Positions 61,872 through 64,000 of a stretch of 64,000 nucleotides of DNA are shown here, piece by piece. Each line of letters opens with the position of its first letter. Positions within the stretch are counted from its first letter, which is position 1. The stretch spans positions 868,001-932,000 of the forward strand of contig CALNYZ010000018.1 in NCBI GenBank assembly GCA_942490945.1, given 5' to 3'. The DNA comes from CALNYZ01 sp942490945 (lineage in GTDB: Bacteria; Pseudomonadota; Gammaproteobacteria; UBA6429; Thiohalophilaceae). A program made the position numbers and the translations under genes. The notes under the pieces are model-generated. The model worked only from the letters and a program-made list of their open reading frames with translations. It was not told the DNA's origin and ran no database searches.

Positions 61872-64000
61872 TTATTGCTGCCTTAACTCACGCCAGTTGA
61901 GGCGTTCTTCAAAGCGCTTGAAGCCCAGCGTGGTATCTTTTAGCTCGATGCTATTGCCGCCCAATGGCTTGGAAATCAACTTACCACCACTGATATCCAC
62001 TTGTGACGGGATACCGTTACCAAGTCTGACGCCAGATATGGTTTCATCGCTAGGGCCACCAAAATTACCCAGATCGCCGCTGTCAATCACCCCGTCACCG
62101 TTTACGTCCACGACGGGTGTGGGGGTGGGACTACCGTTATCCACCATCATGAACATCAGCCAGCCATCGCCGCCGTTACTACAGACGGTTTGATCCGGTA
62201 TGGCGGTGGTGAAGAACACGATATCCTGGGTAATGACCGCACGATAAATGACACGTTCTTCGGCATAGGTGCTGTTGGGTAAATCCAGATCCACATACCA
62301 ACCATGATCTTTAGGAAGACCCGTCGCAGTGTCTATGTAAGTGACAGCATTGGTGCTGGTGCGACGGAAATTACGCGCTGAATTATACGAGAGTATTTTT
62401 TGCACCAGATTCGATCGCTTCAGCGATCCGGTATCTTCATCCCATACCACGTAAAACGAGTTATTGGCGTAAATCGGTGTAGTGGCCGTACCAAAATTGG
62501 TTTCGGTAGCGTCGGTAGTTTCCAGGTATTTACCGGTACCAAATGCTACTAATAAATTAGGCGCGGTCGTCGTATTGGTGGCTTGCGAAGGATGGAAGGT
62601 CAGCCGTGGCCGTGAACTGATGGATTGGTTATAGCCGTTGCGATCGGTCGCAGTAAACAGTGGCGTCGCACGCGTGTACGAAGCTGGCGTGTTAGCAATG
62701 GACCAGTTACCGGCTTTGTCGCAACTGGGGCTGCTGCCACGATTACACAGATCGAACACCCACATGTTGCCATGCATATCACCGGCATAAACCCGGTCGA
62801 CAGTACCATTGCCATCCAGATCCGCAGCAGTCGGTGTGGACATGCCATTACAGCGTGGTGCGGTATTGGGTGCAGGTAACGTAGTGACATTGGTCTTGTT
62901 TTCTCCGGTGTTAAATTTCACAAAGTCGACACTCGCATAGACGGTGCTGTTATTTGTGACTTCTTCGCCGTTCCAGATCCGGTCGGTGTCATCCAGACTA
63001 TCCATGAAGGCGACATACAGTGCCGCATTGCAATTGGTACTGTCATAGCCGTTGCCAAATATCGCCGCCCAGCGATTATTTTTGGTAGAGGCGTCTTCAA
63101 TATTGGTCATCACCAAGGTGACTTCCGAAAACGATCGGCCCAGGTCATCCTGGTCGGAGACGGCTGAGCTCCCGCTACCGATGAACACATTACGCGGGCC
63201 AAATTCCCACATCGCCACACTTTGTGCTTTCGCTTCATTGAGCAGGGTCGGGTCGGTGATATCGAGGGCAAAAACGCCCTTGCCACCGGCGCCGAGTCCT
63301 GAAACCAGTACGGTACGCCATGCGCGTGTAGACACGTAGGCGCCGTTGGTATCGCGATAGGGGATAAACATGTCCTGTACGGCTGGGGTCTGGTCAACAT
63401 AATATTTATGTTGATAGGTCGGATCGGTTAATACATGCAGACCCTCGGTTTCTGCGTTGGGATCGGTCAGATCAGGTGAAACCAGACTGGGTACATAGGC
63501 AAAGACCTCGGTGCCATCGGCCGCCTTGAAGGCATGCAACATCGCATCATTGGCGCCAACATAGACCAATGGTTCGCGGGTCAGGTTATTATCACGAAAG
63601 GTTCGATAATCGTTCGTGCCGGTCGGGAACGGTGCGGTGTTGGGCCAGTCGCTGCTTGGCGCCGCGACAAATACCAGCGAGGAATTAATAATATCACCGA
63701 GCGGAGTATTTTTGCGTTCACGGAACGCAATCGTGTTATCTTCAAATCCACCGCCGCGTACATGATCGATTCGATCCAGAGCCGTACAGGTAGCGCTACC
63801 GCATGTTTTTGAACTGAGCTTGAATTTTTTGGTCGGCACATTCCATGCGAGATCAGCAGTCATTTCTGGCGATAATAAACTTGCGTTATAGTTGCTACGG
63901 GTAAAAGCCACACCTTTGTTGTTGGCACCGTAGGTAATCACTTCACGACCGACGTCCTTTGGCACACTGCTGGTCCAGTTTGGATTGGCGGTATCAATTA
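61872..64000 (-). CDS. pilY1: PilY1/PilC-type pilus tip adhesin, C-terminal part (5' beyond window)
   Basis: At least 700 residues; the frame is open past the window end, so the N-terminus is missing. The C-terminal beta-propeller of PilY1/PilC is recognisable: REPLVYVGANDAMLHAFKAADGTEVFAYVPS and VLVSGLGAGGKGVFALDITDP. The calcium-binding loop DLDGNGTVD-R-VYAGD is intact and a second EF-hand-like loop DVNGDGVIDSGD lies near the C-terminus. It promotes pilus extension and surface sensing. It precedes pilE on the same strand. Confidence 0.92.
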   Translation of the reverse strand, partial: IDTANPNWTSSVPKDVGREVITYGANNKGVAFTRSNYNASLLSPEMTADLAWNVPTKKFKLSSKTCGSATCTALDRIDHVRGGGFEDNTIAFRERKNTPLGDIINSSLVFVAAPSSDWPNTAPFPTGTNDYRTFRDNNLTREPLVYVGANDAMLHAFKAADGTEVFAYVPSLVSPDLTDPNAETEGLHVLTDPTYQHKYYVDQTPAVQDMFIPYRDTNGAYVSTRAWRTVLVSGLGAGGKGVFALDITDPTLLNEAKAQSVAMWEFGPRNVFIGSGSSAVSDQDDLGRSFSEVTLVMTNIEDASTKNNRWAAIFGNGYDSTNCNAALYVAFMDSLDDTDRIWNGEEVTNNSTVYASVDFVKFNTGENKTNVTTLPAPNTAPRCNGMSTPTAADLDGNGTVDRVYAGDMHGNMWVFDLCNRGSSPSCDKAGNWSIANTPASYTRATPLFTATDRNGYNQSISSRPRLTFHPSQATNTTTAPNLLVAFGTGKYLETTDATETNFGTATTPIYANNSFYVVWDEDTGSLKRSNLVQKILSYNSARNFRRTSTNAVTYIDTATGLPKDHGWYVDLDLPNSTYAEERVIYRAVITQDIVFFTTAIPDQTVCSNGGDGWLMFMMVDNGSPTPTPVVDVNGDGVIDSGDLGNFGGPSDETISGVRLGNGIPSQVDISGGKLISKPLGGNSIELKDTTLGFKRFEERLNWRELRQQ

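Overview
The window looks like a chromosomal segment of a free-living, non-enteric gammaproteobacterium. The evidence is conserved gene order: ispB divergent from rplU-rpmA-obgE-proB, tesA divergent from ybbA-ybbP, and ileS-lspA-fkpB-ispH next to the type IV pilus genes pilE/pilY1, as in Pseudomonas-like genomes. I cannot name the genus. Base composition is moderate, with a visibly AT-richer stretch at about 31.7-35.0 kb.

Layout. (1) 1-0.97 kb: the 3' part of a YihY/BrkB membrane protein gene and the C-terminal remnant of a nucleotide-sugar dehydratase gene. (2) 0.97-14.4 kb: a block bounded by direct repeats of about 197 bp, each carrying the last 20 bases of tRNA-Pro, and ending at an intact tRNA-Pro(CGG). 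Inside is a complete C-P lyase (phosphonate) operon, phnF-D-C-E-G-H-I-J-K-L-M-N-P plus an EamA permease, with candidate PhnF operators, and a broken Imm11-like gene. (3) 14.4-31.6 kb: an M48 protease with two YbjQ-type genes, ispB, ribosomal proteins L21/L27, ObgE, ProB, lipoproteins, TesA/YbbA/YbbP, a uracil-DNA-glycosylase-like protein, a GAF-SpoIIE phosphatase, a TlpA-like redoxin, an HDOD protein and a CPA2 antiporter. (4) 31.7-38.2 kb: a defence/mobile island with a compact Gabija-like nuclease-helicase pair, a HEPN-like protein, a short tyrosine recombinase and an AbiEi/AbiEii toxin-antitoxin pair, with short palindromic motifs between the modules. (5) 38.3-51.5 kb: a symporter/phosphoesterase operon, SemiSWEET, GreB, Lhr, a non-specific nuclease, a rhodanese, an LpxH/PlcP-like phosphoesterase beside a GT4 glycosyltransferase and a PAP2 phosphatase, and rpsT. 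(6) 51.8-64 kb: a Fur-box-preceded di-haem peroxidase, a large surface lipoprotein, SixA, a glutaredoxin-like protein, ileS-lspA-fkpB-ispH, pilE and a partial pilY1.

How it fits together. The phn operon imports phosphonates (PhnCDE) and cleaves the C-P bond (PhnGHIJKLMNP). If the phosphoesterase/glycosyltransferase/PAP2 group at 48.3-51.0 kb is a PlcP-Agt-type lipid-remodelling locus, the window holds two separate phosphate-scarcity adaptations. The most unusual structures are the tRNA-Pro-tailed tandem repeats, which resemble in design the E. coli tyrT 3' repeats, and the multi-module defence island.
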